DNA of 64,000 nucleotides, taken from the NCBI GenBank assembly GCA_900540955.1, contig UQIF01000001.1, forward strand, positions 310,001 through 374,000, written 5' to 3'. Positions 8,131 through 17,612 of the stretch are shown one piece after another. The notes beneath the pieces were generated by a model that had not been told where the DNA came from, searched no databases, and worked only from the letters and a program-made list of their open reading frames with translations. The translations under genes and the position numbers were made by a program. Source of the stretch: an uncultured Olsenella sp. (lineage in GTDB: Bacteria; Actinomycetota; Coriobacteriia; Coriobacteriales; Atopobiaceae). The first letter of the stretch is position 1. Each line of letters opens with the position of its first letter.

Positions 8131-10698
8131 ATGCCTTCCAACCGCAGCAAAAACGCAGCAAGGAAGGGTTCCTCAAAAGCTCGTTCCAAGACAGCTCAGC
8201 AGCCTCGTGGCTTGACGCTCACCGATGCTCAACGTGATATCGCGGGCGTCATTCTCGCCGTCGTCGCCGTTGCCATGTTCGTTTCTGTGGTCGCGCCTTC
8301 GGGGGCCGTTGTCACAAGCGCGGTTGGCCACGCACTCACCTTGTCGTTTGGCGCCGGGGCGGTTCTCGTGCCCATCGCCCTTTTTCTCTTTGCAACGACG
8401 TTCTTCATGGGGGAGGACGGCCCCTTCTCCGGGCATGTGGCCGCCGGGCTTGCGCTCATTGTCTTTGCCGCCCTAGCGATGATTTCACTAAATCAGCCTG
8501 GGGTTGGAAACAACCCGGAGCTCGCGCTCTCCGTCGATCTCGTTTCCGGTGCCGGCGGATTCGTCGGGGGCTTCGCGGCCTTTTGGCTGATAAAGCTCGT
8601 CGGCGTTGTTGTGGGCAACGTTCTTCTTATCGGCGTGATCGCCAGCGGAGTTGTGGTTTGCGGCTTTTCCATCTCGGGGGCGGTCTCGCGAGTGGGGGAG
8701 CGCGTTGACTCAATTCGCGAGGGGGCGGCGGCCAGGCGCGAGGAACGACTGGCCGAGCGCGAGGAGGCAAGAACCGCTGCGTGCGCACAGCAAAGAGTCC
8801 GCCTGGCATCGGCACCCGAAAAGCCTCTTCAACAGTCCCTCTTTGACGAGACCGGGGAAGGGGAGACGAGGTTTCTGGGAGACCGCAAGACGAGCGTGCT
8901 CAAGCGCGGGCGCGCCGCAAAGGCTGAGGACAGCTCGGTGGATAAGGCCAAGAGCTCTATGTCAGATGATTTCAAGGAGCTTGAGGATTTCTCCGAGGTT
9001 GAGCAGGCCGCGAATAACCTGCTCGAGCCTCGCGCTTCCCGCAAGCAGAAAGCTGCGAGCCGCAAGGGCACCGAGCGCTCTATCGCCGATAACGCCGCGC
9101 CTGAGCCTGTGACCGAGAAGCTTCGCAAGGACGTTCCGGACTTCTTGGCCAACTCGAAGCCCTCCGCCTCCAATACCCCCAGTATCCCGTCGCCACCGGC
9201 TGAAATCAAGCGTCCCGGGGACGGAAACGAATCCTACGAGCTCCCGCCACTGTCCATACTCAAGGAGAACACTGGATTTTCGGGTAGCTATGCAAACGAC
9301 TCTGAGCTCGGCGCCACGGCGCAGAAGCTCCAAGGCACGCTTGAGGAGTTCGGCCTCACGTCCCGCGTTGAGGGATGGATAGCCGGGCCTTCTGTCACCA
9401 CGTTCAAGATTTCCATGGGCGAGGGCGAGCGCGTCAATAAAATTGTTAATCTCGAGGACGATATTGCGCTTTCGCTTGCCGCTAAATCGGTGCGCATCTT
9501 TGCCCCGATCCCCGGGACCTCTTTGGTCGGCATCGAGATTCCCAACGATAAGCCGCAGCCCGTATATCTCTCTGATGTTCTTCCGTTCGCCAAGGGAGGC
9601 CCCCTCGAGTGCGCCTTCGGCCGTGACTCGGAGGGCAAGCCGATCGTTGTGGACCTCGCTGGCTTGCCTCACCTTTTGGTGGCGGGCACAACCGGTTCGG
9701 GCAAATCCGTCTTGCTCAACGCCATCGTCATGAGTATGCTCATGCGCGCGACTCCTGAGCAGGTAAGGCTCATCATGGTAGATCCGAAGCGCGTCGAGTT
9801 CACCGGATATGCGGGGCTGCCGCATCTCTATGTCCCCGTGGTCACTGAGCCTCGCCAGGCGGCAAGCGCCCTACAGTGGGGTGTGACCGAGATGGAGCGC
9901 CGACTCAAGGTCTTCGAGCACTATAAGGTTCGCGATATCAAGACGTTCAACGGTAATGTTGACGGCGATAAGTACACCGACATGGAAAACCCGCCTAAGC
10001 ATATGCCGTACTTCGTTATCGTCATCGACGAGCTCGCCGACCTTATGATGGTCGCCGGCAAGGATGTCGAGAGCTCGATCGTGCGAATCGCCCAGCTGGG
10101 GCGTGCCGCCGGAATCCACCTTATTGTTGCGACGCAGAGGCCATCCGCGGACGTCGTCACTGGACTTATCCGCGCGAACATCGACAATCGCGTTGCACTT
10201 TCGGTCGACAACTCGCTCAACTCGCGAATCATCCTTGACCAAAAGGGCGCCGAACAGCTCCTGGGCAAGGGCGACATGCTTGTCAAGCTTCGAGGAAAGA
10301 AGCCTAATCGAGCGCAGGGCTGCTGGGTCTCCGATTCCGAGATTGAGCAGACAGTCAAGTTCATCAAGGAGCAGGTCACGGCAGACTACCATGAGGATAT
10401 TCTTACCGCCGTCGTCCCCAACGCCCCCGGAACGCCCACAGGTCCCGATGCGGCCAAGGATGACGACCCGTTGATCTGGGAGGCAGCTCGCATCGTCGTG
10501 GATTCTCAACTTGGTTCCACCTCTAGTCTTCAGCGTGCCCTCTCGGTTGGGTATGCTAGAGCAGGCAGAATTATGGATATGCTTGAGGCTAAAGGCGTGG
10601 TGGGTCCCGCGAACGGTTCCAAACCTCGCGAGGTCCTTCTCGACAAGGACGGTCTCGAGGACCTGAAGATGGCAGATTCGGTTTACAGGGAGGTTTAG
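8131..10698 (+). CDS. ftsK: FtsK/SpoIIIE-family DNA translocase
   Basis: A septum-anchored, ATP-driven double-strand DNA pump that clears chromosome ends during division. The 855-residue protein has a basic N-terminus, about four membrane segments within residues 35-190, a charged linker (about 190-390), the alpha/beta motor domain and a C-terminal gamma winged-helix domain that normally reads polar DNA sequences. Walker A is AGTTGSGKS (518-526) and Walker B is VIVIDELADLMM. The start codon is an ATG with GGAGG upstream. The gene is probably co-transcribed with rnj (3-nt gap) and with the RodZ-like gene (6-nt gap). Confidence 0.96.
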   Translation: MPSNRSKNAARKGSSKARSKTAQQPRGLTLTDAQRDIAGVILAVVAVAMFVSVVAPSGAVVTSAVGHALTLSFGAGAVLVPIALFLFATTFFMGEDGPFSGHVAAGLALIVFAALAMISLNQPGVGNNPELALSVDLVSGAGGFVGGFAAFWLIKLVGVVVGNVLLIGVIASGVVVCGFSISGAVSRVGERVDSIREGAAARREERLAEREEARTAACAQQRVRLASAPEKPLQQSLFDETGEGETRFLGDRKTSVLKRGRAAKAEDSSVDKAKSSMSDDFKELEDFSEVEQAANNLLEPRASRKQKAASRKGTERSIADNAAPEPVTEKLRKDVPDFLANSKPSASNTPSIPSPPAEIKRPGDGNESYELPPLSILKENTGFSGSYANDSELGATAQKLQGTLEEFGLTSRVEGWIAGPSVTTFKISMGEGERVNKIVNLEDDIALSLAAKSVRIFAPIPGTSLVGIEIPNDKPQPVYLSDVLPFAKGGPLECAFGRDSEGKPIVVDLAGLPHLLVAGTTGSGKSVLLNAIVMSMLMRATPEQVRLIMVDPKRVEFTGYAGLPHLYVPVVTEPRQAASALQWGVTEMERRLKVFEHYKVRDIKTFNGNVDGDKYTDMENPPKHMPYFVIVIDELADLMMVAGKDVESSIVRIAQLGRAAGIHLIVATQRPSADVVTGLIRANIDNRVALSVDNSLNSRIILDQKGAEQLLGKGDMLVKLRGKKPNRAQGCWVSDSEIEQTVKFIKEQVTADYHEDILTAVVPNAPGTPTGPDAAKDDDPLIWEAARIVVDSQLGSTSSLQRALSVGYARAGRIMDMLEAKGVVGPANGSKPREVLLDKDGLEDLKMADSVYREV

Positions 10699-10704
10699 CA
10701 GACG

Positions 10705-12291
10705 ATGTCGCGCCCTCGCTTCAGCGAGATGCTCAGCTCGCGTCGCCGCCAGCTCGGTCTTAGCATCGATCAGGCCTCCCGGATCCTTCGCCTCCGTGAG
10801 GATGTCCTCATCGCTTTTGAGGAAGGCGATTTCGACCGCATGCCCCAGAGCGGGTACGCTCAGGGAATGCTCTCTTCGTACGCCCGCTACCTCGGCCTCA
10901 ACCCCCGTCAGGTCTCCGATCTGTTCCAGGAAGAGCTGTACGCGTACGTGAACGGCTCGACTTCCCATGAGCTGAGGCGCCGTACGCGGGATATGCAGGC
11001 TGGCAGGGGCGTTAGGGGCTACGACGTCGTTAACGAGGCCGGATCTCGTCCCAAGGCCTATATCGAGTATCACGGCCTGCTTCCGACCGCCGGTGGCCCG
11101 GCGGGCGATCTCGGCGCCTTCGCGACAACGACCCCCGCCCGCCCTCGTCGATCTGTGCCCGTTGCCGGGAGCGGGCCTTCCGCCGCAGAGGCCTACAACA
11201 CAAGAAACCACGAGTCAGATATGTATGGACAGCGTCGTCATCGACCCTACAACGGTTCTGGCCAGAGTGCCTCACGCGAGCGTTCCGCCGTCTCGCGCGG
11301 CGAGAGGCAGCGTCGACGAAACTCGCAGCGCAGGCGCTATGAAGAGGACCCCTCGAAAAGAGGTGTTCCCTACGACGCATATCCTGCGCGCGCAGGCGCC
11401 TCAAGAAGCGATTGCTATATACGTGATGAGGTGAGCACGCGCGCCGTACGGCCGCGAGAGTATTCCGACGACATGCGCTATGACGAGGCGGCCAATCCAT
11501 ATGAGCGGGCCTCCACCATCAACGGAAGGCGCTCCTCGAGAAACATCGCTAGGGTCGAACGTCCCAACGTAAGGAGACGCTCTGGCTCTGACTATGCCCC
11601 TTCCGGGCGCATCGGCTCTACCCCTCAAGATAAGAGGAGTAAATCCAATTCGAGGGGAATCCTCGTCGATCCGCAGCAGAAGCTGTTCATCGGCATCGTC
11701 CTTCTTGCCGTTATCCTTACGGCAATTATCGTTTTTTCCGTCACCTCATGCGTGAACAACGGCGGCGGCAAGGGCGAATCAAAGTCCTCCTCGACGAACA
11801 CGGCCACGCAGACCACGCAGACGAGTAACTCCGGATCTGGCACCAACTCGGGCTCGGCGGCAGCGATAGGCGACACCGCGCAACAGACGCCGCAGCCGAC
11901 CGGATCGAGCGATTCGGAGCAGACGAGCGGGGGGCAGACGGCATCTACGTACGTGCCCACGGTGGTTAAGGTGAGCGTTTCCGCGGGGTCTTATACTTGG
12001 CTTGAGGTTACGTGCGACGGAACTAGCGACGTGGCGGAGTCTGTCACAGGGCCTTGGGAGAAGGAATACACCGTCACCGACACTTTGAGCGTCCAGGCAG
12101 GCACCCCGTCCGCGGTTACCGTTACCAATAACGGCCAAGCCGTGCAATTCACCTCGAAGGCTTCCGGGCTTGGCTCTCTGTCCGTCAAGGGGACCAAACC
12201 GCCCGAGACTACGGACGCAAAGGATGGCGATAAGGCTCAGGCCACCGATACGGACTCCCAGTCGGCCGAAGGCGCCGCCGTCAACGAATAA
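10705..12291 (+). CDS. rodZ: RodZ-like HTH membrane protein
   Basis: RodZ links the cell-shape machinery to the membrane in many bacteria; in Gram-positives it is tied to cell-wall synthesis. The 528-residue protein has an N-terminal helix-turn-helix domain of the RodZ type (residues 1-75), a long Arg/Ser/Tyr-rich low-complexity cytoplasmic region (about 80-320), one membrane segment (about 327-348), a Ser/Thr/Gly/Gln-rich external linker and a C-terminal beta domain of the DUF4115 type (about 415-500). The cytoplasmic linker is much longer and more basic than in E. coli RodZ. It lies 6 nt after ftsK, which suggests linked control of division and shape genes. Confidence 0.8.
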   Translation: MSRPRFSEMLSSRRRQLGLSIDQASRILRLREDVLIAFEEGDFDRMPQSGYAQGMLSSYARYLGLNPRQVSDLFQEELYAYVNGSTSHELRRRTRDMQAGRGVRGYDVVNEAGSRPKAYIEYHGLLPTAGGPAGDLGAFATTTPARPRRSVPVAGSGPSAAEAYNTRNHESDMYGQRRHRPYNGSGQSASRERSAVSRGERQRRRNSQRRRYEEDPSKRGVPYDAYPARAGASRSDCYIRDEVSTRAVRPREYSDDMRYDEAANPYERASTINGRRSSRNIARVERPNVRRRSGSDYAPSGRIGSTPQDKRSKSNSRGILVDPQQKLFIGIVLLAVILTAIIVFSVTSCVNNGGGKGESKSSSTNTATQTTQTSNSGSGTNSGSAAAIGDTAQQTPQPTGSSDSEQTSGGQTASTYVPTVVKVSVSAGSYTWLEVTCDGTSDVAESVTGPWEKEYTVTDTLSVQAGTPSAVTVTNNGQAVQFTSKASGLGSLSVKGTKPPETTDAKDGDKAQATDTDSQSAEGAAVNE

Positions 12292-12336
12292 TCGCGCCTG
12301 TGAGCTTTGGGCGCAAAGGATCCAGGAGAGGAAACC

Positions 12337-12834
12337 ATGGCAAAGGAATGCAGCTTCGACGTTGTATCGACTGTAGATATGCAGGAGGTGGACAACGCCT
12401 ATCAGCAGGCGGCACGCGAGCTCACCCAACGATACGACCTGAAGGGCACGGGCGCCTCACTCGAGCTTTCTAAAAAGGACGGCTCTTTTAAACTTGAGGC
12501 GCCTTCTGAGTTTGTCGCCGGTCAGGTACGCGACGTGCTAAGCAGCAAGCTTACAAAGAGGGGCATCGACCTGTCGGCGGTTAACTGGGATAAGGTCGAA
12601 ACGGCGAGCGGTATGACTGTGAGACAGTCAGGAAAGATCATCCAGGGCATCGACCAAGACACCGCAAAGAAGATCTCTAAGGACATACGCGACCTCAAGC
12701 TTAAGTGCAAGCCGACGGTTGAGGGCGATAAGCTGCGTGTTTCCTCCGCGTCCAGGGATGTGCTTCAGGAGGTTATCGCCTATTTGAAGCAGCAGGATTA
12801 TGGTCAGCCGCTTCAGTTCAACAACTATCGTTAG
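12337..12834 (+). CDS. yajQ: YajQ-family nucleotide-binding protein
   Basis: YajQ proteins are small two-domain ferredoxin-fold proteins; some bind cyclic-di-GMP or RNA, but the general role is unsettled. The 165-residue product has the standard start MAKECSFDVVS, the RYDLKGT segment, and the end DYGQPLQFNNYR, which is diagnostic of the family. The ATG at 12337 is preceded by AGGAGAGG; the open frame begins 30 nt earlier. It sits between the RodZ-like gene and rimO with short gaps, suggesting a shared transcript. Confidence 0.93.
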   Translation: MAKECSFDVVSTVDMQEVDNAYQQAARELTQRYDLKGTGASLELSKKDGSFKLEAPSEFVAGQVRDVLSSKLTKRGIDLSAVNWDKVETASGMTVRQSGKIIQGIDQDTAKKISKDIRDLKLKCKPTVEGDKLRVSSASRDVLQEVIAYLKQQDYGQPLQFNNYR

Positions 12835-12844
12835 GATTCTTCCG

Positions 12845-14191
12845 ATGACTGAAAACTCATCGCTCGGCCGCATCCTCTTCATCACGCTTGGCTGTGCGAA
12901 GAACGAGGTCGATACCGATCGCATGCGCGCCCTTCTCATTTCCTCTGGTTTTGAGGAGACCATCGACGTAGAGAACGCCGACGTCGCCATCGTCAACACC
13001 TGCTCATTCTTGGCGTCCGCTACGGAGGAGTCCGTCGAGGCTACGCTCGAGCTCGCCGAGGGCCGAGCACAAGGGGTGCGTTCCTGCCCCATCATTATGT
13101 GCGGATGTGTTCCTTCTCGCTATGGGGATGATCTGCCCGAGCAGCTTCCCGAGGTCGCCGCATTCGTAAAGGCGGATGACGAGGACGGCATCGTCGATGT
13201 CGTTGCCGATGTTCTTGGCATTTCCGTCGGTTCTCCCGCCTTGGACGCCAGCGCCATGCTGCGAACCGTCCAAGGCGCTTCGGTTTTCGTGAAGATATCG
13301 GAAGGTTGCGACCGATTCTGCGCATTCTGCGCAATACCCTATATCCGTGGCCGTTACCACAGTCGACCTTCAGACGAGATCGTTTCTGAGGTTTCCGCGC
13401 TGATGGCGCGGGGCGTCCGAGAGGTAGTGCTCATCGGTCAGGATACCGGCATCTGGGGATCCGATTTCGATGGCGATGAGACCTTGGCCAAGCTCCTCGT
13501 GCGCGTAGCAGAGGCGGTGCGCCCGTATAACGGCTGGGTTCGCGTTCTCTATCTGCAGCCCGAAGGCATGACAGACGAGCTCATCGCCGCAATTCGAGAC
13601 ACTCCTGAGGTACTGCCCTACATCGATATTCCCATCCAACACTGCTCCGCCAGGATTCTGAAGGCCATGGGGCGATCGGGCGATCCGCAGCAGCTCCATG
13701 AGCTCTTTGACAAGCTTCGCTCTGAGATTCCCGGCATGGTCCTTCGGACCACCGGCATGGCGGGTTTCCCCGGCGAGACGGACGAGGAGGCGGACGAGCT
13801 CTACGATTTCATCGAGTCGGAAGAGTTCGACTACACTTCCGTTTTCGCATACTCGCAGGAGGAGGGTACACGCGCCGCGGCAATGGATTGCCAAGTCGAC
13901 GAGGAGACGAAGCTTGAGCGCACCCAAAGGCTGATCGACCTTGTTGAGGAGCTTGGGTTCTCGGCCACCGCCAAGCACGTCGGCGAGCGCGTCGAGGTCA
14001 TCGTTGACGGAATCGAAGAGACGGAGGATGGCGTTGAGCTCATCGGGCATGCCTGGTTCCAGGCCCCCGATTGTGATGGAGCCGTGCATATCGCGAGCGG
14101 CGAGGCTGCCGTTGGCGACATCGTGACTGTCGACCTTGTCGATTCGTTCTGCTACGAAATGGTCGGCGAGATTGTCAAGGAGGCCCGGTAG
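12845..14191 (+). CDS. rimO: Ribosomal protein S12 methylthiotransferase
   Basis: RimO is a radical SAM enzyme that adds a methylthio group to an aspartate of ribosomal protein S12. The 448-residue protein has an N-terminal domain with ITLGCAKNEVD and two further cysteines (NTCSF, CGC) for one iron-sulfur cluster. The radical SAM CxxxCxxC follows at Cys155, Cys159 and Cys162, and a C-terminal TRAM domain completes it. The sequence GCAKNxVD separates RimO from MiaB, which is also encoded in this window (20692-22050) and has GCQMN instead. The start at 12845 gives MTENSS. The stop is one base from the next start. Confidence 0.95.
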   Translation: MTENSSLGRILFITLGCAKNEVDTDRMRALLISSGFEETIDVENADVAIVNTCSFLASATEESVEATLELAEGRAQGVRSCPIIMCGCVPSRYGDDLPEQLPEVAAFVKADDEDGIVDVVADVLGISVGSPALDASAMLRTVQGASVFVKISEGCDRFCAFCAIPYIRGRYHSRPSDEIVSEVSALMARGVREVVLIGQDTGIWGSDFDGDETLAKLLVRVAEAVRPYNGWVRVLYLQPEGMTDELIAAIRDTPEVLPYIDIPIQHCSARILKAMGRSGDPQQLHELFDKLRSEIPGMVLRTTGMAGFPGETDEEADELYDFIESEEFDYTSVFAYSQEEGTRAAAMDCQVDEETKLERTQRLIDLVEELGFSATAKHVGERVEVIVDGIEETEDGVELIGHAWFQAPDCDGAVHIASGEAAVGDIVTVDLVDSFCYEMVGEIVKEAR

Positions 14192-14192
14192 C

Positions 14193-14819
14193 GTGAGCGA
14201 AAACAAGCGTAGGGACGCCGCCTCTAATCCGGGCCTTTGGACTCCGGCAAATATCGTGACCACTGCCCGAGTCGTTCTCGTGCCGTTTTGGCTGCTCGTA
14301 GCCGAGATGCTTTGCCCCGAGGGTCTTGCGGGTTCTTCAGCCGATGCGGGTATGCTCGCGGTTTTCGCGTTTTACGTCATCCTCTCTCTTACCGATAAGC
14401 TCGACGGCTATCTTGCTCGCAGCAGGGGAGAGGTAACCACATTCGGAAAATTCTTAGACCCTATCGCCGACAAGCTTGTGGTCATCGTCTCCCTCTGTTT
14501 TCTTCTCGAGCATGGACTGACCACCTCGTGGGTTCTTCTTGTGGTCGTCGCTCGCGAGTTCCTTGTGAGCGGCTTGCGCATGGTAGTGGCTTCTAAGGGC
14601 GTGGTCGTTGCGGCGAGCAACCTCGGCAAGTGGAAGACCGCCACCACCATGGTCTCCATATCTGGCCTTCTCCTTTGCATGGCCTTGCCGCACGGCGCGC
14701 TGTTCACCTGGCTCGCAATCATTTCTCAATTGATGCTGCTCGTTGCCGTTGTGCTTACGGCATGGAGCGGAATCGACTATTTCATGAAGAGCTGGAAGTA
14801 TCTCGCGGAGGATTGCTAG
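14193..14819 (+). CDS. pgsA: CDP-diacylglycerol-glycerol-3-phosphate 3-phosphatidyltransferase
   Basis: PgsA makes phosphatidylglycerophosphate from CDP-diacylglycerol and glycerol-3-phosphate in the membrane. The 208-residue product has several membrane helices and the full CDP-alcohol phosphotransferase signature (D68, D71-G72, A75-R76, G85, D89, D93). I chose the GTG at 14193, one base after the rimO stop and 9 nt after an AAGGAGG site; the open frame runs further upstream within rimO. The rimO-pgsA-cinA-recA order is common in Actinobacteria and Firmicutes. A second family member lies at 35611-36327. Confidence 0.92.
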   Translation: MSENKRRDAASNPGLWTPANIVTTARVVLVPFWLLVAEMLCPEGLAGSSADAGMLAVFAFYVILSLTDKLDGYLARSRGEVTTFGKFLDPIADKLVVIVSLCFLLEHGLTTSWVLLVVVAREFLVSGLRMVVASKGVVVAASNLGKWKTATTMVSISGLLLCMALPHGALFTWLAIISQLMLLVAVVLTAWSGIDYFMKSWKYLAEDC

Positions 14820-14821
14820 CC

Positions 14822-15352
14822 ATGTCGTGCGACAAAGCCATTCTCGAGCAGGACGACGAGCTGTTCGACGTTGCCGGGGAAGTTGTGAGGCTTGCCGAAG
14901 CCGCGGGTCTGACGCTCGGCTGTGCCGAGTCGTGCACAGGTGGGCTTGTCTCCGGCTGCCTCACGGCGATCCAAGGCTCCTCCGCCGTTGTTCGAGGAGG
15001 AGTTGTGAGCTATGCGATCCCCGTCAAGCACGATGTTCTGGGCGTCCCCTACGAGGGCGTTCTTTCGGTGCCGAAAATCGGGGCGGTCTCTTCAGAATGC
15101 GCTGAGGCTATGGCTATCGGCGCCAAGGATGTCCTGCGCTGCGACGTTGCCGTGTCAACCACGGGAATAGCCGGTCCGGGAGGGGAAGAGCCCGGCAAGC
15201 CCGTTGGCACCGTCTGGTTTGGCGTTGCGTGGTGCGGCCAGTCTCGCTCTCGAGTTCGTTGCTTTGAGGGTGATCGAGCTGATGTGCGCAGGCTTGCTTG
15301 TCGTGAGGCCCTGTCGCTAATGCGTGAGGTTATCGTGAAGCTTTCGAATTAA
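14822..15352 (+). CDS. cinA: CinA C-terminal domain protein (nicotinamide-nucleotide amidase)
   Basis: This domain deamidates nicotinamide mononucleotide, recycling a by-product of DNA ligase into NAD synthesis. At 176 residues it contains only the amidase (PncC) domain, with CAESCTGG, the GGVVSYAIPVKHDVLGV segment and STTGIAGPGG; the N-terminal CinA domain found in longer proteins is absent. The ATG is 3 nt after the pgsA stop. A terminator follows, so it ends the rimO-pgsA unit and recA is transcribed separately. Confidence 0.93.
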   Translation: MSCDKAILEQDDELFDVAGEVVRLAEAAGLTLGCAESCTGGLVSGCLTAIQGSSAVVRGGVVSYAIPVKHDVLGVPYEGVLSVPKIGAVSSECAEAMAIGAKDVLRCDVAVSTTGIAGPGGEEPGKPVGTVWFGVAWCGQSRSRVRCFEGDRADVRRLACREALSLMREVIVKLSN

Positions 15353-15465
15353 TTAAATTTCTGCAAGCGTCTTCCTGTTGGTTTCATGCTCATATGACAT
15401 CCCTTACCTGCATATATTAGGCATGAGAATAATTTTGGCAGCATCCTGCTTGTTGCGTGGCAGCA

Positions 15466-15503
15466 TACCGCCAGTTTCCCGAAAGAAGCTGGCGGTAATT
15501 TTA
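15466..15503 (+). terminator. Terminator between cinA and recA
   Basis: A perfect 9-bp stem (15466-15474 with 15489-15497) with a 14-nt loop is followed by ATTTTAT. It ends just upstream of the recA promoter. Confidence 0.7.
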
Positions 15504-15513
15504 TCCTTGTCCG

Positions 15514-15542
15514 TTGACCAAGAACGGCTGTTCGATTAGTAT
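15514..15542 (+). promoter_or_regulatory. recA promoter with LexA box
   Basis: TTGACC (15514-15519) and TAGTAT (15537-15542) are separated by 17 nt. Between them is GAACGGCTGTTC (15522-15533), a perfect GAAC-N4-GTTC match to the Gram-positive/actinobacterial LexA operator. A repressor bound there would block RNA polymerase. Confidence 0.85.
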
Positions 15543-15570
15543 CAGGTCTGTCAACCACAAGGGAGTTCAC

Positions 15571-16683
15571 ATGGCTAAGGCAAAGGCTACGCTCAGCAAA
15601 AGCATCAGGCCTCGCACTGAGGGTGAGGACCGAGAGAAGGTCATTGAGGAAACCACTGCCGAGATCGAGAAGCGTTTCGGCAAGGGCTCTATCATGAAGT
15701 TCGGAGACGGGGGTCCCGACTATGAGGTCGATGCCATTCCGACCGGGTCCATCGCTCTCGACAACGCTTTGGGGATCGGCGGCATCCCTCGTGGCCGCAT
15801 TATCGAGATTTACGGCCCCGAGTCCTCCGGCAAGACGACCCTATCTCTCGAAATCTTGGCAGAAGCCCAGGCCCTTGGCGGAGTCGTTGCTTTTATCGAT
15901 GCCGAGCACGCCCTCGACCCCGGCTATGCCGCGCGCATCGGCGTCGACATTGATGAGGTGCTTATTTCGCAGCCCGACACCGGTGAGCAGGCGCTCGAGA
16001 TTTGCGACATGCTTGTTCGCTCCGGCGCTATCGACGTTGTTGTCATCGACTCCGTGGCCGCCCTTACCCCTCGAGCGGAAATCGAGGGCGAGATTGGTGA
16101 CTCGACGGTCGGCCTTCAGGCGCGCCTCATGAGCCAGGCGCTTAGAAAGCTCGCCGGTTCCCTTTCGAAATCGAACACAACATGCATCTTCATCAACCAG
16201 CTTCGCGAGAAAATCGGTGTTATGTTCGGAAATCCCGAGACAACACCCGGCGGTCGTGCCCTTAAGTTCTTCTCGTCGGTCCGTCTTGATATCCGCAGGA
16301 TCGACACACATAAGGACTCTCACGGCACGCCGATCGGAAACCGCGTCCGCGTAAAGGTTGTTAAAAACAAGGTCGCTCCGCCGTTCAAGCAGTGCGAGTT
16401 CGACATTATGTACGGCGAGGGTATTTCCAAGGAAGGCTCCATTCTCGATATGGGAGTCGACTACAAGATTATTCAGAAGTCGGGCGCATGGTTCTCTTAT
16501 GGCGACGAAAGGCTTGGCCAAGGCCGCGAAGCCGCCAAGCAGTTCCTTGCCGAAAATCCCGACCTCCGCGATGAGCTTGAGCACAAAATCAGGGTCGCCT
16601 GCGGCTTGGAGCTTGGTGACGAGAGGGTGGGCGAGCCGATTGGCGATATCGAGCTCGACGGCGGCACCCCCGCGGAGGATTAG
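15571..16683 (+). CDS. recA: Recombinase A
   Basis: RecA forms filaments on single-stranded DNA, drives strand exchange, and triggers LexA self-cleavage in the SOS response. The 370-residue protein contains Walker A GPESSGKT (82-89), the [11 protein letters not shown]alker B region, the loop L2 segment [14 protein letters not shown] and the C-terminal acidic tail. The ATG at 15571 follows AAGGGAG; the N-terminus is about 20 residues longer than in E. coli. It has its own SOS-type promoter and is followed after 2 nt by recX. Confidence 0.98.
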   Translation: MAKAKATLSKSIRPRTEGEDREKVIEETTAEIEKRFGKGSIMKFGDGGPDYEVDAIPTGSIALDNALGIGGIPRGRIIEIYGPESSGKTTLSLEILAEAQALGGVVAFIDAEHALDPGYAARIGVDIDEVLISQPDTGEQALEICDMLVRSGAIDVVVIDSVAALTPRAEIEGEIGDSTVGLQARLMSQALRKLAGSLSKSNTTCIFINQLREKIGVMFGNPETTPGGRALKFFSSVRLDIRRIDTHKDSHGTPIGNRVRVKVVKNKVAPPFKQCEFDIMYGEGISKEGSILDMGVDYKIIQKSGAWFSYGDERLGQGREAAKQFLAENPDLRDELEHKIRVACGLELGDERVGEPIGDIELDGGTPAED

Positions 16684-16685
16684 GT

Positions 16686-17363
16686 ATGGCAACTGCCCGT
16701 CAGTTCAATGACGGGGCTAAATGGCGCGTTGAGCTCCCGGATCGCTCTGAACGGTTTGGGGGCTCTCGGCCTAAGGCCACCGTCCGCATCTTCGATTCGG
16801 AGGGTGAGCAACGGTGGGTTGTCCCGGTCGCTGTTGGAAAATCGCTTTCACTATTCTGCAGGGACTGTGAGGGCCGCATTGGATCTCGCGCCGAGCTCGC
16901 TTACGAGGTTGAGCGGGCCTTAATGTCTGCCGGCAAAATTCGCGTTGAGTCGCTTTTGAATAGACGTGACTACTCGACCGCGGAATTACTGAGTAAACTC
17001 AAAAACGATGGTTTCCCCTCTGCCGTGTCCGCCCAGCTTGTTGATGAGGCCGTCGCCTCCAACCTTGTGAACGATGCCAGGTTCGCTGAGGTCTTTGTTA
17101 GGTCCAAGTGTTATGCCGGTTGGGGCAGGCTTCGCATTGAGCGTGAACTGTCGAAAAAGGGAATCGAGGCCCGCAAGTTACCAGGCTGGCCTGAATCATA
17201 CTTTGAAGACGAAGACGAGAAATCCCGTGCGCTAGACCTTGCGTCGCGACGGCGTCTTACCGGAAAGAATGATTTTCAGAAAATGGTTCGCTATCTTTGC
17301 GGGAAGGGCTACTCAATGGGCGTGTCGATGGATGTCGCCAGACAAATACTTGAGGAAAGATAA
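16686..17363 (+). CDS. recX: Regulatory protein RecX
   Basis: RecX binds and inhibits RecA filaments. The 225-residue product has the three-helix repeats of the family, including LLNRRDYSTAELLSKL, the VNDARFAEVFVRSK motif and the GRLRIERELSKKGI segment. The first 80 residues are a family-variable extension. The ATG is 2 nt after the recA stop, so the two are almost certainly co-transcribed and SOS-induced together. Confidence 0.92.
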   Translation: MATARQFNDGAKWRVELPDRSERFGGSRPKATVRIFDSEGEQRWVVPVAVGKSLSLFCRDCEGRIGSRAELAYEVERALMSAGKIRVESLLNRRDYSTAELLSKLKNDGFPSAVSAQLVDEAVASNLVNDARFAEVFVRSKCYAGWGRLRIERELSKKGIEARKLPGWPESYFEDEDEKSRALDLASRRRLTGKNDFQKMVRYLCGKGYSMGVSMDVARQILEER

Positions 17364-17393
17364 CCACTCCGCACAGAGCAGCCTTACGTTCGT

Positions 17394-17423
17394 TTGACAA
17401 TTCACCCATGCACGACATAGGAT
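17394..17423 (+). promoter_or_regulatory. Strong candidate promoter upstream of rny
   Basis: A consensus TTGACA (17394-17399), an 18-nt spacer and TAGGAT (17418-17423) lie about 190 nt upstream of rny, between recX and the hairpin at 17545. The transcript would have a long leader or be a separate short RNA. Confidence 0.6.
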
Positions 17424-17544
17424 ATATATGCCGTTAAAGGGCATTCTTCTCGCTGGATTGACCAGCTGACCATATTCTGTATCTAGGGTTTGCTACTTCA
17501 GGGACATAGCACAGACGAGGATTGACGATTGCACCTCTGATGGC

Positions 17545-17580
17545 GGAACCTCGGGATGTATCCGAGGCTCCTTATTCAAT
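17545..17580 (+). terminator. Terminator-like hairpin upstream of rny
   Basis: A 10-bp stem with one A-C mismatch (17545-17554 with 17562-17571) and a 7-nt loop is followed by TTATTC. It lies between the promoter at 17394 and the rny start, so it may be an attenuator or the end of a small RNA. Confidence 0.5.
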
Positions 17581-17612
17581 GATATTGAGATTCTGCTATC
17601 TGAGGAGTTCGC

